51,561 nt of DNA from JAGOUB01 sp964640945 (GTDB lineage Bacteria > Patescibacteriota > Gracilibacteria > Peribacterales > Peribacteraceae). The stretch lies in assembly GCA_964640945.1 (NCBI GenBank), contig CAZXIV010000005.1, forward strand, positions 1 through 51,561, in the 5' to 3' direction. The stretch's first letter is position 1, and the number at the start of each line of letters is the position of its first letter. Below are positions 7,711 through 14,901 of the stretch, piece after piece. The notes under the pieces are model-generated. The model made no database searches. It had not been told where the DNA came from and saw only the letters and a list, made by a program, of their open reading frames with translations. The position numbers were made by a program, and so were the translations under genes.

Positions 7711-8346
7711 TTATGCCGTTTTCTTTTTTACGAGGACATAACGATTATCGCTGTTTACCTCGATCCTCTCACTAAAAATATTTAGATACCATCCGGCCTC
7801 ATAGGCCGCCAGCGATGTGGATCGGAGGCAGACACACCTCTCCCAACTCTGACTCGTATCAATTGTACCGACACAGTAGATGAACATCTCCCTGCCCCGG
7901 ATTTGCAGGATGTCAGCTGCGCGTGCGAATGCCAGAGTTTCGTAAAGATCGGCGACGTCGTATCCTGCGCCAGCAATATATCGCTTTAAGACACTTATTT
8001 TGCAGCTCTGATGAATCTGGACGAGCGACAGTTTGACAGTTTTTTTACCTCTCTTGGGGGGATCAAATCCAGCCAGTTCGTCGACCTTCCTGAAGACACC
8101 GCTCGTGTTCGCTTGTATTGCCGGCGAGCGTTTACGATCGACATCAACAGTGTAGGATCGGGCACTAAATGTCATCGGCCATGTCTCGATCGAGAGGCAG
8201 GCTGATTGCCCCTCGATGATCTTTTTTAGGCTTTGTAGCACAAAATTTGGATCGAGAGTGCCTTCCAAAATGCATTGCTGCAGTTCATGGGTGCATCGGC
8301 TGAATTTTCCCAAGATGTCGTCGGTAACAGCGAGTTTTGTCGTCAT
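7711..8346 (-). CDS. Hypothetical protein, 211 aa
   Basis: Not recognised. It is soluble, mixed alpha/beta by eye, without signal peptide or membrane segment. The N-terminus (DDILGKFSRCTHELQQCILEGTLDPNFVLQSLKKIIEG) looks helical and reminiscent of short N-terminal domains seen in other uncharacterised CPR proteins; this is a resemblance from memory only. The C-terminal half contains several Cys residues without zinc-finger spacing. The start is supported by a Shine-Dalgarno-like AGGA seven nt before the ATG and by a TTGACA-N17-TTAAAT promoter. A hairpin terminator follows the stop. Base composition is lower in GC than the ribosomal genes, so it may belong to accessory DNA. Confidence 0.65.
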   Translation of the reverse strand: MTTKLAVTDDILGKFSRCTHELQQCILEGTLDPNFVLQSLKKIIEGQSACLSIETWPMTFSARSYTVDVDRKRSPAIQANTSGVFRKVDELAGFDPPKRGKKTVKLSLVQIHQSCKISVLKRYIAGAGYDVADLYETLAFARAADILQIRGREMFIYCVGTIDTSQSWERCVCLRSTSLAAYEAGWYLNIFSERIEVNSDNRYVLVKKKTA

Positions 8347-8422
8347 GTGACAATCCTTTCAATGATCGAGTATCAGATAGCCTCTCTGACGGAGGACTGT
8401 TCAGATGCTGACAGTTACTTTA

Positions 8423-8451
8423 ATTTAAACTTAAATATTATATTTTGTCAA
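8423..8451 (-). promoter_or_regulatory. Promoter of the 7711-8346 gene
   Basis: On the minus strand TTGACA (8451-8446), 17-nt spacer, TTAAAT (8428-8423). The -35 is perfect and the -10 is 4/6. The surrounding 40 bases are strongly AT-rich. The leader would be about 70 nt. Confidence 0.5.
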
Positions 8452-8455
8452 ATGC

Positions 8456-8487
8456 TGGAACCGCTTCGGGGATTTGAATGCCGGAGC
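8456..8487 (-). repeat. Decayed tRNA-Thr 3' end (possible att site)
   Basis: Read on the minus strand this is a T-arm plus acceptor end with CCA. It matches the 3' end of the intact tRNA-Thr at 11042-11116. The core CCGCTTCGGGGATTTGAA (18 bases) is identical, and most of the flanking bases also match. The tRNA 5' half is absent. A partial copy of a tRNA 3' end in the same orientation, on the 3' side of an intact tRNA, is the classic footprint of tRNA-targeted integration. Confidence 0.7.
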
Positions 8488-8515
8488 ATTCGTCCATCCC
8501 CTCAGAGCCAGGAAA

Positions 8516-8585
8516 GCGCGTCATGGTGAGGGGAGCCGAACCATGACACGCGTTGTCGCCCTTCGACTCCGCTCAGGGTGACAAC
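8516..8585. repeat. REP-like double palindrome
   Basis: Two adjacent imperfect hairpins. The first pairs GCGTCATGGT (8518-8527) with ACCATGACACGC and has a 2-nt bulge. The second pairs GTTGTCGCCCT (8552-8562) with AGGGTGACAAC (8575-8585) around TCGACTCCGCTC. The second resembles a palindromic intergenic repeat (CCCTTCGACTCCGCTCAGGG) recalled from many bacterial genomes. Apart from this, the tRNA remnant and two promoters, the 8347-8762 gap holds no gene. Confidence 0.65.
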
Positions 8586-8672
8586 GCTTGGCGAACTAGG
8601 TACTGGTTCAAACATTCGCATTTTCGAAAGGTCTTTAAAGGCTCCATTACTACAAATTTCTGCCGTCCATCT

Positions 8673-8700
8673 TTGAATCCTTCTTCGTATCACCTAGAAT
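8673..8700 (+). promoter_or_regulatory. Promoter of radical-SAM-like gene
   Basis: TTGAAT (8673-8678), 16-nt spacer, TAGAAT (8695-8700). It is followed by a leader of about 55 nt that ends in the Shine-Dalgarno AAGGA, five to seven nt before the ATG at 8763. Confidence 0.5.
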
Positions 8701-8762
8701 GCATCTAGTTTTTTGATAGCAGCGGCGTACCGCAAAACTCTACTTTAACCTGAAGGAATACC

Positions 8763-9773
8763 ATGGGAGCTGGCCTCGAGAATGTATTTGAAAATGATGA
8801 GATGAGATCTCATCGTCCGGTGGGCAGCCACGTATCTATCGAGATCAATGCCTTCTGTCCTTTTTCAGGACCAAAGGCATGCGGCGATCGATGTGTACTA
8901 CAGGCACGCAAAGCGCCAAAAGAGCTACTACTACGTCCCGATGAAATCGGTGAAATGTTCCAGGAGATCCTGGACTGTGGGAACTCTATTCGGCACTTTG
9001 GAGTACCCGGAATGGAACCCCTGGCTTCGCCGAACATTCTATTCGACCTACTCGACAGATACCACAATCGAAGACCCGACGAGCGACCGCTCACCTTCAA
9101 CGTGATCACCTCGGGCTACGGTCTGTCTGAGGCAATCCCTCGATTCCGTGAATTGCCCATCGGGGCACTCATCATTTCCGTCGATGACACTCCTTTCACT
9201 GGCCTGCGAACGGACGGAGCAGGAGACGCGGCTCTGAAAAACGGACTACTCCTGCGAGAACAAGGCGGCTGTGCACACCTATGTGTGAACACCGTCTTGA
9301 ACGACCGCAACGCTTCGTCCGTCCTTACAATCGCTCGCCAGGTGCACGCCCTCGGTGTTGATCAAATGCTCGTCTCGCCTCAAGTGAGTCCTTACGGATC
9401 GCTTCTCAAGCCGACCCTTTCCCAGGAAGAGATTATTGCCTTCGCTCACATGGCGGCAGCCGATCAGAAACTCCAGGGATTGAACTTGTTCGTCTGTGTT
9501 GAATCGGGAGCGTTCGTCGACTCAGACCTAGAGATGCCTCTGATCGATCCGCTCGAGTGGTCGGCGCGCGTTCCTCTCGGAGATTCTTCGGTGTCACTCC
9601 TCGTGCTCAACTACGAAGCACCCTTCGTACGAGTCCGATGGGACGGACAAATGTTACTGCGTAACGAACTGATGACGATCGGCCTACAACAGTCAAAGGT
9701 TGGGCGTTATCAGCCCGGTTCGATGTCTAAGCTCATCGAAGCATGGGCAACTGAATGTATTGAAACCGCGTAA
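8763..9773 (+). CDS. Radical-SAM-like protein with unusual cysteine spacing
   Basis: 336 aa. The N-terminal IEINAFCPFSGPKACGDRC gives C32-x7-C40-x3-C44, where classical radical SAM enzymes have Cx3Cx2C. Downstream, HFGVPGMEPLASPN resembles the GGEP strand that binds SAM, and LPIGALIISVDDT and FNVITSGYGLS look like successive TIM-barrel strands. Thus a radical SAM fold is likely, but the cluster spacing is atypical and the reaction cannot be named. It has a good Shine-Dalgarno (AAGGA), unlike the ribosomal genes. It lies in the possible tRNA-flanked island and ends in a strong terminator. An alternative is a diverged SPASM-less maturase without activity. Confidence 0.55.
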   Translation: MGAGLENVFENDEMRSHRPVGSHVSIEINAFCPFSGPKACGDRCVLQARKAPKELLLRPDEIGEMFQEILDCGNSIRHFGVPGMEPLASPNILFDLLDRYHNRRPDERPLTFNVITSGYGLSEAIPRFRELPIGALIISVDDTPFTGLRTDGAGDAALKNGLLLREQGGCAHLCVNTVLNDRNASSVLTIARQVHALGVDQMLVSPQVSPYGSLLKPTLSQEEIIAFAHMAAADQKLQGLNLFVCVESGAFVDSDLEMPLIDPLEWSARVPLGDSSVSLLVLNYEAPFVRVRWDGQMLLRNELMTIGLQQSKVGRYQPGSMSKLIEAWATECIETA

Positions 9774-9822
9774 ATGGTACGCCCATCAAAAAACCAATGA
9801 TGTTGTGATTATCACAGCGTCG

Positions 9823-9856
9823 AAGACCCGAGTGTTCGCACGCGGGTCTTTCTTTT
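9823..9856 (+). terminator. Terminator after radical-SAM-like gene
   Basis: AAGACCCG (9823-9830) pairs with CGGGTCTT (9843-9850). After one A-G mismatch the stem continues as GTG/CAC, closed by a TTCG tetraloop. It is followed by TCTTTTA. A textbook intrinsic terminator. Confidence 0.85.
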
Positions 9857-9877
9857 AGAGCTCAATTTTCTAATTCC

Positions 9878-9951
9878 GCCGAACCTCGGCGAAGCTCCCG
9901 CAGGAGCGTAGACGGGTGGAGCCGTCTCATGAAGGAAGTGAGAACTTTCAC
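9878..9951. other. Cluster of four small hairpins
   Basis: Four consecutive perfect stems: GCCGA/TCGGC (9878-9890), GCTCC/GGAGC (9894-9907), GACGG/CCGTC (9911-9926) and GTGA/TCAC (9938-9951). They lie between the terminator and the next promoter. Such density suggests a folded RNA or a mobile-element relic. No family is recognised. Confidence 0.4.
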
Positions 9952-9958
9952 GCCACTA

Positions 9959-9987
9959 TTTCCAGAGTATGTAAAATATGTTATAAT
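9959..9987 (+). promoter_or_regulatory. Promoter of kinase-like gene
   Basis: TTTCCA (9959-9964), 17-nt spacer, perfect TATAAT (9982-9987). The ATG at 10004 follows 16 nt later, so the mRNA leader would be about 10 nt with no Shine-Dalgarno. Confidence 0.6.
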
Positions 9988-10003
9988 ACAATAAATAACC
10001 GAT

Positions 10004-10018
10004 ATGCGTAAAAAACAG
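10004..10018 (+). other. Likely frameshift at an A6 run in the 5' end of the kinase-like gene
   Basis: ATG 10004 sits just behind a good promoter but reads ATG-CGT-AAA-AAA-CAG and soon stops. The kinase frame is open from 10012 and encodes 40 sensible residues (TAEELQAQIEQFADNQLKEF and onward) before the first alternative start. A -1 slip on the six A's (10010-10015) joins ATG 10004 to this frame as MRKK-TAEEL. It is either programmed or transcriptional slippage, or a one-base homopolymer error in the assembly. Confidence 0.55.
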
Positions 10019-10131
10019 CGGAAGAACTGCAGGCACAAATTGAACAGTTTGCAGACAACCAACTAAAAGAGTTTTCGCCTGAGCAAGAAAAGATACTGAA
10101 GCATTCACGCCAGCTTGCACAGGTCGATCAT

Positions 10132-11037
10132 TTGGAGGATCCACCTGAGGAGGTAGCGGAACTGGTAGAGGCGCACCGCCGTACATATAGTCATTTTCTG
10201 CGGAGCAATACCCACCAAGATCCCTCATCTCTCGCAGAGAATCACAAACTGTATGCTGAGAAATTTCATGCGGTAATCGCTGAGCTGAAACAGAAAATAG
10301 GCCCGGGAAACGGCAAAGAGTTGCCGGAATATTTAGGTTCCGGCAGCCGGGGGTCAGCGTATCGCATAACGGTAGAGGGCAAGACGTATGCTGCCAAGTT
10401 TTCTGAAAGCGTGACGCAGCAGAACTTTGAGCGCAAGGCTCTCCAATTGGCAAAAGGGGTGCCTCACACGGCCCAGCTTGTCTGCTATTCGTTTGCGGAC
10501 AATGTGACAATTATGGAACTGTTGCCGGGCAGGGACGTCACGTCCATCAAGCCCGACGAACAATCCGTGTATCCGGATGAGCACATCATTCAGCTGATAG
10601 AAACCGTCAAAGAACTTAACCAGAAAGGAATCATCATTGATCCCAAGCCATCAAACTTTTTCTATGATCCGGCGCAAGGATTTTCCGTGCTCGATTTTCA
10701 CCTCAAACACGAGCAGAGTTGTCGCATGGCCGATCAGATTATGCAGTTACGGATTGGTCTTTCGGCGCGTGATTTTGGTACAGTCGACTACAAGAGTCAT
10801 AAAAGTATGGAGCTGCAGAATATTGCAAAAAACAAAGTTTATCTTCCGACCATGATTCGGTTTTTACGTATTCTAGAGCAGCGCTATCCGGAAATTTTGG
10901 CTTCATGGAAGCAGTTACATGAGGAAAGAAAGAACAATCCCATGATGTCTGTCCCAGAATTGATCAACAGAAAATCTATCCCTCAACATCCAGACTTGGC
11001 ACCGCACCTTAAAGAATTGGAAGCAATGGGGTATTGA
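10132..11037 (+). CDS. Eukaryotic-type protein-kinase-like protein
   Basis: 301 aa from a TTG at 10132. The same frame is open back to 10012, and the true start is probably ATG 10004 through a -1 frameshift. Kinase-fold landmarks: glycine-rich loop YLGSGSRGSAYRI (about residues 68-79), ATP-binding lysine in YAAKF (K89), catalytic loop IIIDPKPSNFF (D170, N175) in place of HRDxKxxN, and metal-binding FSVLDFH (D188) in place of DFG. The loop lacks the usual His/Arg, so it resembles divergent small effector-type kinases. About 100 helical residues precede the kinase core. Substrate unknown. Its codon use is lower in GC than flanking genes. The stop lies 4 nt from the opposing tRNA-Thr gene. Confidence 0.6.
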   Translation: MEDPPEEVAELVEAHRRTYSHFLRSNTHQDPSSLAENHKLYAEKFHAVIAELKQKIGPGNGKELPEYLGSGSRGSAYRITVEGKTYAAKFSESVTQQNFERKALQLAKGVPHTAQLVCYSFADNVTIMELLPGRDVTSIKPDEQSVYPDEHIIQLIETVKELNQKGIIIDPKPSNFFYDPAQGFSVLDFHLKHEQSCRMADQIMQLRIGLSARDFGTVDYKSHKSMELQNIAKNKVYLPTMIRFLRILEQRYPEILASWKQLHEERKNNPMMSVPELINRKSIPQHPDLAPHLKELEAMGY

Positions 11038-11041
11038 TAGA

Positions 11042-11116
11042 TGGAGCCGCTTCGGGGATTTGAACCCCGGACCCTCGGTTTACGATACCGATGCTCTACC
11101 ACTGAGCTAAAGCGGC
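11042..11116 (-). tRNA. tRNA-Thr (anticodon CGT)
   Basis: 75 nt including encoded CCA. Acceptor GCCGCTT/AAGCGGC, D-arm GCTC-AGTGGTA-GAGC, anticodon stem TCGGT/ACCGA with loop ATCGTAA (anticodon CGT), variable GGGTC, T-arm CGGGG-TTCAAAT-CCCCG, discriminator T. All stems are perfect. It reads ACG threonine codons. A decayed copy of its 3' end lies at 8456-8487. Confidence 0.95.
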
Positions 11117-11150
11117 AAATATCCTGATGATGGGAAGAAAGATCTGATAT

Positions 11151-11186
11151 CCGCCGAGCAGAGGCTTTTTTTATGACGCTCGGCGG
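11151..11186. repeat. Inverted repeat around a T7 tract
   Basis: CCGCCGAGC (11151-11159) and GCTCGGCGG (11178-11186) are perfect complements separated by 18 nt that include TTTTTTT. It lies immediately upstream of tRNA-Thr on the opposite strand. The role is unclear; it could be a terminator-like or protein-binding element. Confidence 0.45.
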
Positions 11187-11405
11187 CGACGGAGCGACAG
11201 CGACGATCGTGACGAAGAAAACTGACGGCAGTCCGTTTCCTTTGACCGCCCGGGCATTCTTACGCGCTTTGGAGCTAGGCGCAAGGGTTCTATGTGCTAC
11301 ATTTGCGGCAGTTCAGGGGAGGTGACGCCCTTGGATTAGAGCTGTCCTTGCCCGGGGCAAGGAATGTGCTCGGAGGAGAGCGCTTATACGCTCTCCTCTT
11401 TTTTT
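11187..11405 (+). ncRNA. Candidate noncoding RNA ending in a strong terminator
   Basis: No convincing protein frame lies in 11117-11512, yet a strong terminator ends here, so something is transcribed. Inside is a nearly perfect palindrome CCTTGCCC-G-GGGCAAGG (11345-11361) and several GC-rich pairable segments. It was compared by memory with SRP, 6S, tmRNA and RNase P consensus patterns, and none fits clearly. The 5' end is not defined and no good promoter is seen. Treat as a hypothesis. Confidence 0.3.
11374..11405 (+). terminator. Strong intrinsic terminator
   Basis: AGGAGAGCG (11374-11382), loop CTTATA, CGCTCTCCT (11389-11397), then CTTTTTTT. A perfect 9-bp stem plus T7. It insulates dprA (11513) from upstream transcription. 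Confidence 0.9.
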
Positions 11406-11512
11406 GCCGTTCTCACAGATAGGAGAACCGCCGGAACCGCCAACCACTAAGCCTTAGGCAGGATTGATCGCGCGAGGGGCGTCCACCTCCGGCGATGCGC
11501 TAGAGTGAGGAC

Positions 11513-12592
11513 GTGAACCGCGCTGCTGCTCTCGCCTGGTCCTGGCTCAATCTCCTCAATAAGAAGCGTTACGACCGCGTACTCGCACGTTATCGTAACC
11601 TCGACGAGGCCTTGTTGGCCCTCGATGCCGAGATGCTCCTCGCCATCGGCTGCCGCGAAGAAGGCATGCGCACGGCACTCACGCGCTTGGCGGAGTTCGA
11701 TATCGACCGCTATGAGCAACAGCTTGCCGTCACGCATACGACACTGCTCTTCCTTGAGGATGACGCCTATCCCGAGCGCCTGCGCCAGACGGCCGACCCG
11801 CCGATTTTCCTCTACGTCCAGGGCTCCATCCCCCTTTTAAGCCAGCCGAGCATGGCCTTGGTAGGCACGCGCCGCTTCAGCCCCTACGGTAAGCGCGCCG
11901 CCCAGGAGTGCACCGCCGCCTGCGTGCAGGCAGGACTGGTGACGGTCAGCGGCCTGGCCGAAGGCGTCGACGGCGAGGTGGCGCGCGAGACACTCCGCGA
12001 ACACGGACTCCACATCGCCGTCCTGGGGCACGGCCTACACATCACCTTTCCCAGCGAACACGTGGCGCTCCGGGGGGAAATTATCGCGAGAGGCGGCGCG
12101 ATCGTGAGCGAGTACGCATTCGACACACCCGTCGGGGACCACCAATTTGTCGCCCGGAACCGCATTATCGCCGGTTTGGCGTTGGGAACAGCCGTGATGG
12201 AAGCCCCTCTTAAAAGCGGGGCGCTGCATACCGCCCAATTCGCCCTCGATGAGGGGCGCGAAGTGCTGGCCGCACCCGGCCAGATGTTCGACCCGCGCGC
12301 AGCCGGCTGCCTAGAGTTGATCGGCAACGGCCAGGCCCGGGCGATCATCCGCCCCGAGGATGTTCCGGCGGCGGTCGGGGCCCTTGTGCCCAAAAACACC
12401 CGCTCAACCTACGAACCATCATCGCCGGCGGAAGCAGCTCTCCTCGAGGCGCTGCACTCCGTCCCACAACCGATCGACGACCTCGTGCAGGCGACGGGGC
12501 TGGCAACCGGTGCCGTCAGCGCCACGCTGACGATGCTCGAACTCGCCGGTGCCGCCCGAAACACAGGCGGCGGACAGTGGGTACGCACCTGA
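11513..12592 (+). CDS. dprA: DNA processing protein DprA/Smf
   Basis: 359 aa, GTG start. The Rossmann-like core is complete: MALVGTRRFSPYGKRAA, VSGLAEGVDGEVARETL, IAVLGHGLHITFP, GGAIVSEYAF, FVARNRIIAGLALGTAVMEAPLKSGALHTAQFALDEGREVLAAPGQ. A C-terminal winged-helix domain follows (about residues 305-359). DprA loads RecA onto incoming single-stranded DNA, so natural transformation is plausible; DprA is widespread in CPR. TAGAGT (11501-11506) lies exactly six nt before the GTG, predicting a leaderless transcript. Confidence 0.95.
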   Translation: MNRAAALAWSWLNLLNKKRYDRVLARYRNLDEALLALDAEMLLAIGCREEGMRTALTRLAEFDIDRYEQQLAVTHTTLLFLEDDAYPERLRQTADPPIFLYVQGSIPLLSQPSMALVGTRRFSPYGKRAAQECTAACVQAGLVTVSGLAEGVDGEVARETLREHGLHIAVLGHGLHITFPSEHVALRGEIIARGGAIVSEYAFDTPVGDHQFVARNRIIAGLALGTAVMEAPLKSGALHTAQFALDEGREVLAAPGQMFDPRAAGCLELIGNGQARAIIRPEDVPAAVGALVPKNTRSTYEPSSPAEAALLEALHSVPQPIDDLVQATGLATGAVSATLTMLELAGAARNTGGGQWVRT

Positions 12593-12634
12593 GCGTCGCC
12601 AAACACTGACGATCGAGGTACGATGCCCACCGTC

Positions 12635-13354
12635 ATGAGTAGCCGTCCCGCCGCCGTCTTTACCATTCTCATGCGCGCCGCGCGGCGGTTGAAGCGTTAT
12701 TGGCCGAGCGTGGTCGCCGGATTGGCGCTGGCAATGATGGCGCATCTGCTGCTGCAGAACACCGCTGGCGAGCCGCGCTCGCAAATAGAAGCGAGTATTC
12801 GGCTGGCAACCAGTGGCGTGCTTTGGCTGGCGTACGTCAGTTTTACGCTGGCGGTCCTCAGCCGCGGCACCAATGGTCTGGCTGTTCTACGCCGCTTGCA
12901 CCGAGATATGGCACGCACCGCCTGCATCGGTGGCTTCTTGGCCTGGCACACGTGGATCGCGGCGGCGGCCGTGGGCACACTCACACTCTTCATCAATGAG
13001 AGTGGCTTTCAGGCCACTGTCCTCACGCTCTGGGGCGTGGCGATCATCCGCCTGATCGTCCGGGGGCCACGCTTAGTGTTGGCGCCCGTCTTCATGCTGC
13101 AATCGCACCTTACGCCCGAGCACGCAATTGAGCACAGCGCGCAGGCTACGCGCCTACGGTGGGGCACCATCACCCTCACGCTTCTGACAGCGGGCGGTCT
13201 GATGGTGATAGCACTTCGACTGGCGCAATTGAGCGGTCTCACGGAGATGGGACTGGCCTGGGGGCTGGTACGTATCCTGATCAGCCTGGTAGGCCAGGCC
13301 TACCTGCTAGCCACACTGGTCGAACTGAAGGAATCACTCTGGCCGCGGCCCTGA
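12635..13354 (+). CDS. Integral membrane protein of unknown function
   Basis: 239 aa from ATG 12635. An in-frame ATG at 12623 overlaps a -10-like TACGAT and is less likely. About five hydrophobic segments are visible (VVAGLALAMMAHLLL, GVLWLAYVSFTLAV, TWIAAAAVGTLTLFI, ITLTLLTAGGLMVIAL, VRILISLVGQAYLLATLV) with short loops and a basic N-terminus. No catalytic motif is recognised. It lies downstream of dprA, but probably has its own promoter. Its stop and the stop of the convergent slipin gene share the palindrome TGATCA, so there is no room for a terminator. Confidence 0.7.
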   Translation: MSSRPAAVFTILMRAARRLKRYWPSVVAGLALAMMAHLLLQNTAGEPRSQIEASIRLATSGVLWLAYVSFTLAVLSRGTNGLAVLRRLHRDMARTACIGGFLAWHTWIAAAAVGTLTLFINESGFQATVLTLWGVAIIRLIVRGPRLVLAPVFMLQSHLTPEHAIEHSAQATRLRWGTITLTLLTAGGLMVIALRLAQLSGLTEMGLAWGLVRILISLVGQAYLLATLVELKESLWPRP

Positions 13355-14110
13355 TCACTTCTTCAGGTGAGTGGTGATGGACTCGAGGGCACGCAGCGCC
13401 TCGACCGGCACCATCCAGACGGTGGTATTACTCTCATCGGAGCTGATGTCGTTAATACTCTGAAGCGTACGCAGGTGGAGCGCTCCGGGTGTGGCCGCGA
13501 GCATCTCCGCGGCCTTGGCAACGTTGGCCGCCGCCCCCAATTCACCTTCGGAGTTGATGATCACCGCCTGCTTTTCACGCTCAGCCTCGGCCACCTTAGC
13601 CAGCGTGCGCTTGAGGCTATCGGGCAACATGATGTCCTTGAGTTCGACGGACTGGACGTCGATACCCCACTGTTCGGAGGTCTTATCGATGTGCAGCTTA
13701 ATGTTTTCGCTCACCTGCTGCTTATTGGAGAGGAGCTGGTCGAGCTTCACCTCACCGACGGCGTTACGCATGGTGGTCTGAGCCATCTGGTTGACGGCCT
13801 CAATGTAATTCTCCACCTCGATCACCGCCTTGGCCGCATCGCTGACGTGGTAATAGATGACGGCGTTGATGCGGATTGGGATGTTATCTTTGGTGATCGC
13901 CTCTTGGTCGGGCACGTCGACAGCCCGCACGCGAATGTCGACCTTCACCAAGCGCTGAAAGATTGGGACGAGGATGTGCCAACCGGGCCCCCAGGTCTGG
14001 CTGTATTTACCCATGGTAAAGACGATCCCGCGCTCGTACTGGTCCACCTGACGAATCCAGGCAAGCAGTAGCAGGATGATAAAGACGGCGACGGGGAGGA
14101 ATCCGAGCAT
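13355..14110 (-). CDS. SPFH/Band 7 family protein (slipin/stomatin-like)
   Basis: 251 aa from ATG 14110. One N-terminal membrane anchor (LGFLPVAVFIILLLLAWI) is followed by a Band 7 domain: RQVDQYERGIVFTMGKY, GPGWHILVPIFQRLVKVDIRVRAVDVPDQEAITKDNIPIRINAVIYYHV, NYIEAVNQMAQTTMRNAVGEVKLDQLL, then a coiled coil rich in Ala/Glu. Slipins form membrane-associated oligomeric scaffolds and often regulate membrane proteases. No NfeD partner is adjacent. It is probably cotranscribed with tpiA across a 26-nt gap that holds a strong hairpin. Confidence 0.93.
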   Translation of the reverse strand: MLGFLPVAVFIILLLLAWIRQVDQYERGIVFTMGKYSQTWGPGWHILVPIFQRLVKVDIRVRAVDVPDQEAITKDNIPIRINAVIYYHVSDAAKAVIEVENYIEAVNQMAQTTMRNAVGEVKLDQLLSNKQQVSENIKLHIDKTSEQWGIDVQSVELKDIMLPDSLKRTLAKVAEAEREKQAVIINSEGELGAAANVAKAAEMLAATPGALHLRTLQSINDISSDESNTTVWMVPVEALRALESITTHLKK

Positions 14111-14112
14111 AA

Positions 14113-14132
14113 GTGGGGGGAACACCCCCCAC
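14113..14132 (-). other. Strong hairpin between tpiA and slipin
   Basis: GTGGGGGG and CCCCCCAC form a perfect 8-bp GC stem with a 4-nt loop, ending 2 nt before the slipin ATG. There is no T-run. In an mRNA running from tpiA it would sit where a ribosome binding site should be. It could act as a processing or attenuating barrier. Function inferred. Confidence 0.5.
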
Positions 14133-14136
14133 CGTC

Positions 14137-14832
14137 TCACTTCGCCTGGGCCTTGGCAATCGAAACAATGGCCGAAAATTCGGCCGGCTTGAGGGACGCG
14201 CCGCCGATGAGCAGGCCGCCGATATCCGCTTCGGCCAGGTAGGCGCCCGCATTCTCGGCCGTCACTGAGCCACCGTAGAGGATACGCGGCTGCCGTAGTC
14301 CTATCGCCTGACGGATGATAAGAGCCGCCGCCTGGGCATCGGCCGGCGCGGCGGCTTTGCCGGTGCCGATGGCCCAAATGGGCTCGTAGGCGATGACGAC
14401 GCGGGTATTGTCGGTGAGGCCGGCCAATTGCCGCTTCAAGACCTCCTCACGCGACTGGCCGTCCTTCTCGCCCACGCAGACGATGGGCATTAGACCGGCC
14501 GCGAGCGCGGCTTCCGCTTGGGCCAAGACCGCCTCGTCACTCTCGGCATGATGCTGGCGACGTTCGCTGTGACCGCAAAGCACAAAGAGAGCGCCGGCGT
14601 CTTTGGCAGCGGCAATGGAAAGATCGCCCGTAAAGGCGCCTGTCGCTTCGGGGCGAGCGGCCTGGGCAGCACACGCCACACCCGCAGCGGTGAGGCGGCG
14701 AAGATCGACCGTCATGGGGCAGACCAGCACATCGACGCCCGCTTGAGGACGATACGGCGACTCCGGACCGTCGAAACCGGCAGGCGGAGGATTCATCTTC
14801 CAGTTAGCAGCAATGAGGTGAGTGGCAGTCAT
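14137..14832 (-). CDS. tpiA: Triosephosphate isomerase (short form)
   Basis: 231 aa from ATG 14832. It interconverts DHAP and G3P in glycolysis. Catalytic residues are in place: Asn and Lys in AANWKMN, His in GHSERR, Glu in AYEPIWAIGTGKAA, and phosphate-binding YGGSV and LIGGASL. Most TIMs are about 250 aa. Here the helices after strands 1 and 2 are shortened, giving a compact barrel. A TACCAT box (14846-14841) lies 8 nt before the ATG, consistent with leaderless initiation, so the nine-residue longer start is rejected. Confidence 0.95.
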   Translation of the reverse strand: MTATHLIAANWKMNPPPAGFDGPESPYRPQAGVDVLVCPMTVDLRRLTAAGVACAAQAARPEATGAFTGDLSIAAAKDAGALFVLCGHSERRQHHAESDEAVLAQAEAALAAGLMPIVCVGEKDGQSREEVLKRQLAGLTDNTRVVIAYEPIWAIGTGKAAAPADAQAAALIIRQAIGLRQPRILYGGSVTAENAGAYLAEADIGGLLIGGASLKPAEFSAIVSIAKAQAK

Positions 14833-14872
14833 CGACCGAGATGGTAACACAACAGCCATAGTAGGGCGAGAA

Positions 14873-14901
14873 TTGCGGATTTAAGCCAAAAAAGGTATAC
14901 T
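14873..14901 (+). promoter_or_regulatory. Promoter of caspase-like gene 2
   Basis: TTGCGG (14873-14878), 17-nt spacer, TATACT (14896-14901), followed by AAAGAGAAACCC. From the -10 through AAAGAGAAA it matches the promoter of the paralogue at 7506 with one mismatch over 15 bases. Confidence 0.75.

Noticed and set aside
11187..11405. SRP (4.5S) RNA
   Set aside because: The conserved apical GGTCAGG...GGAAGG...AGCAG pattern is not present. Kept only as an unnamed candidate RNA.
13367..14071. 234-codon plus-strand frame
   Set aside because: Antisense to the clear Band 7 protein; third-position GC artefact.
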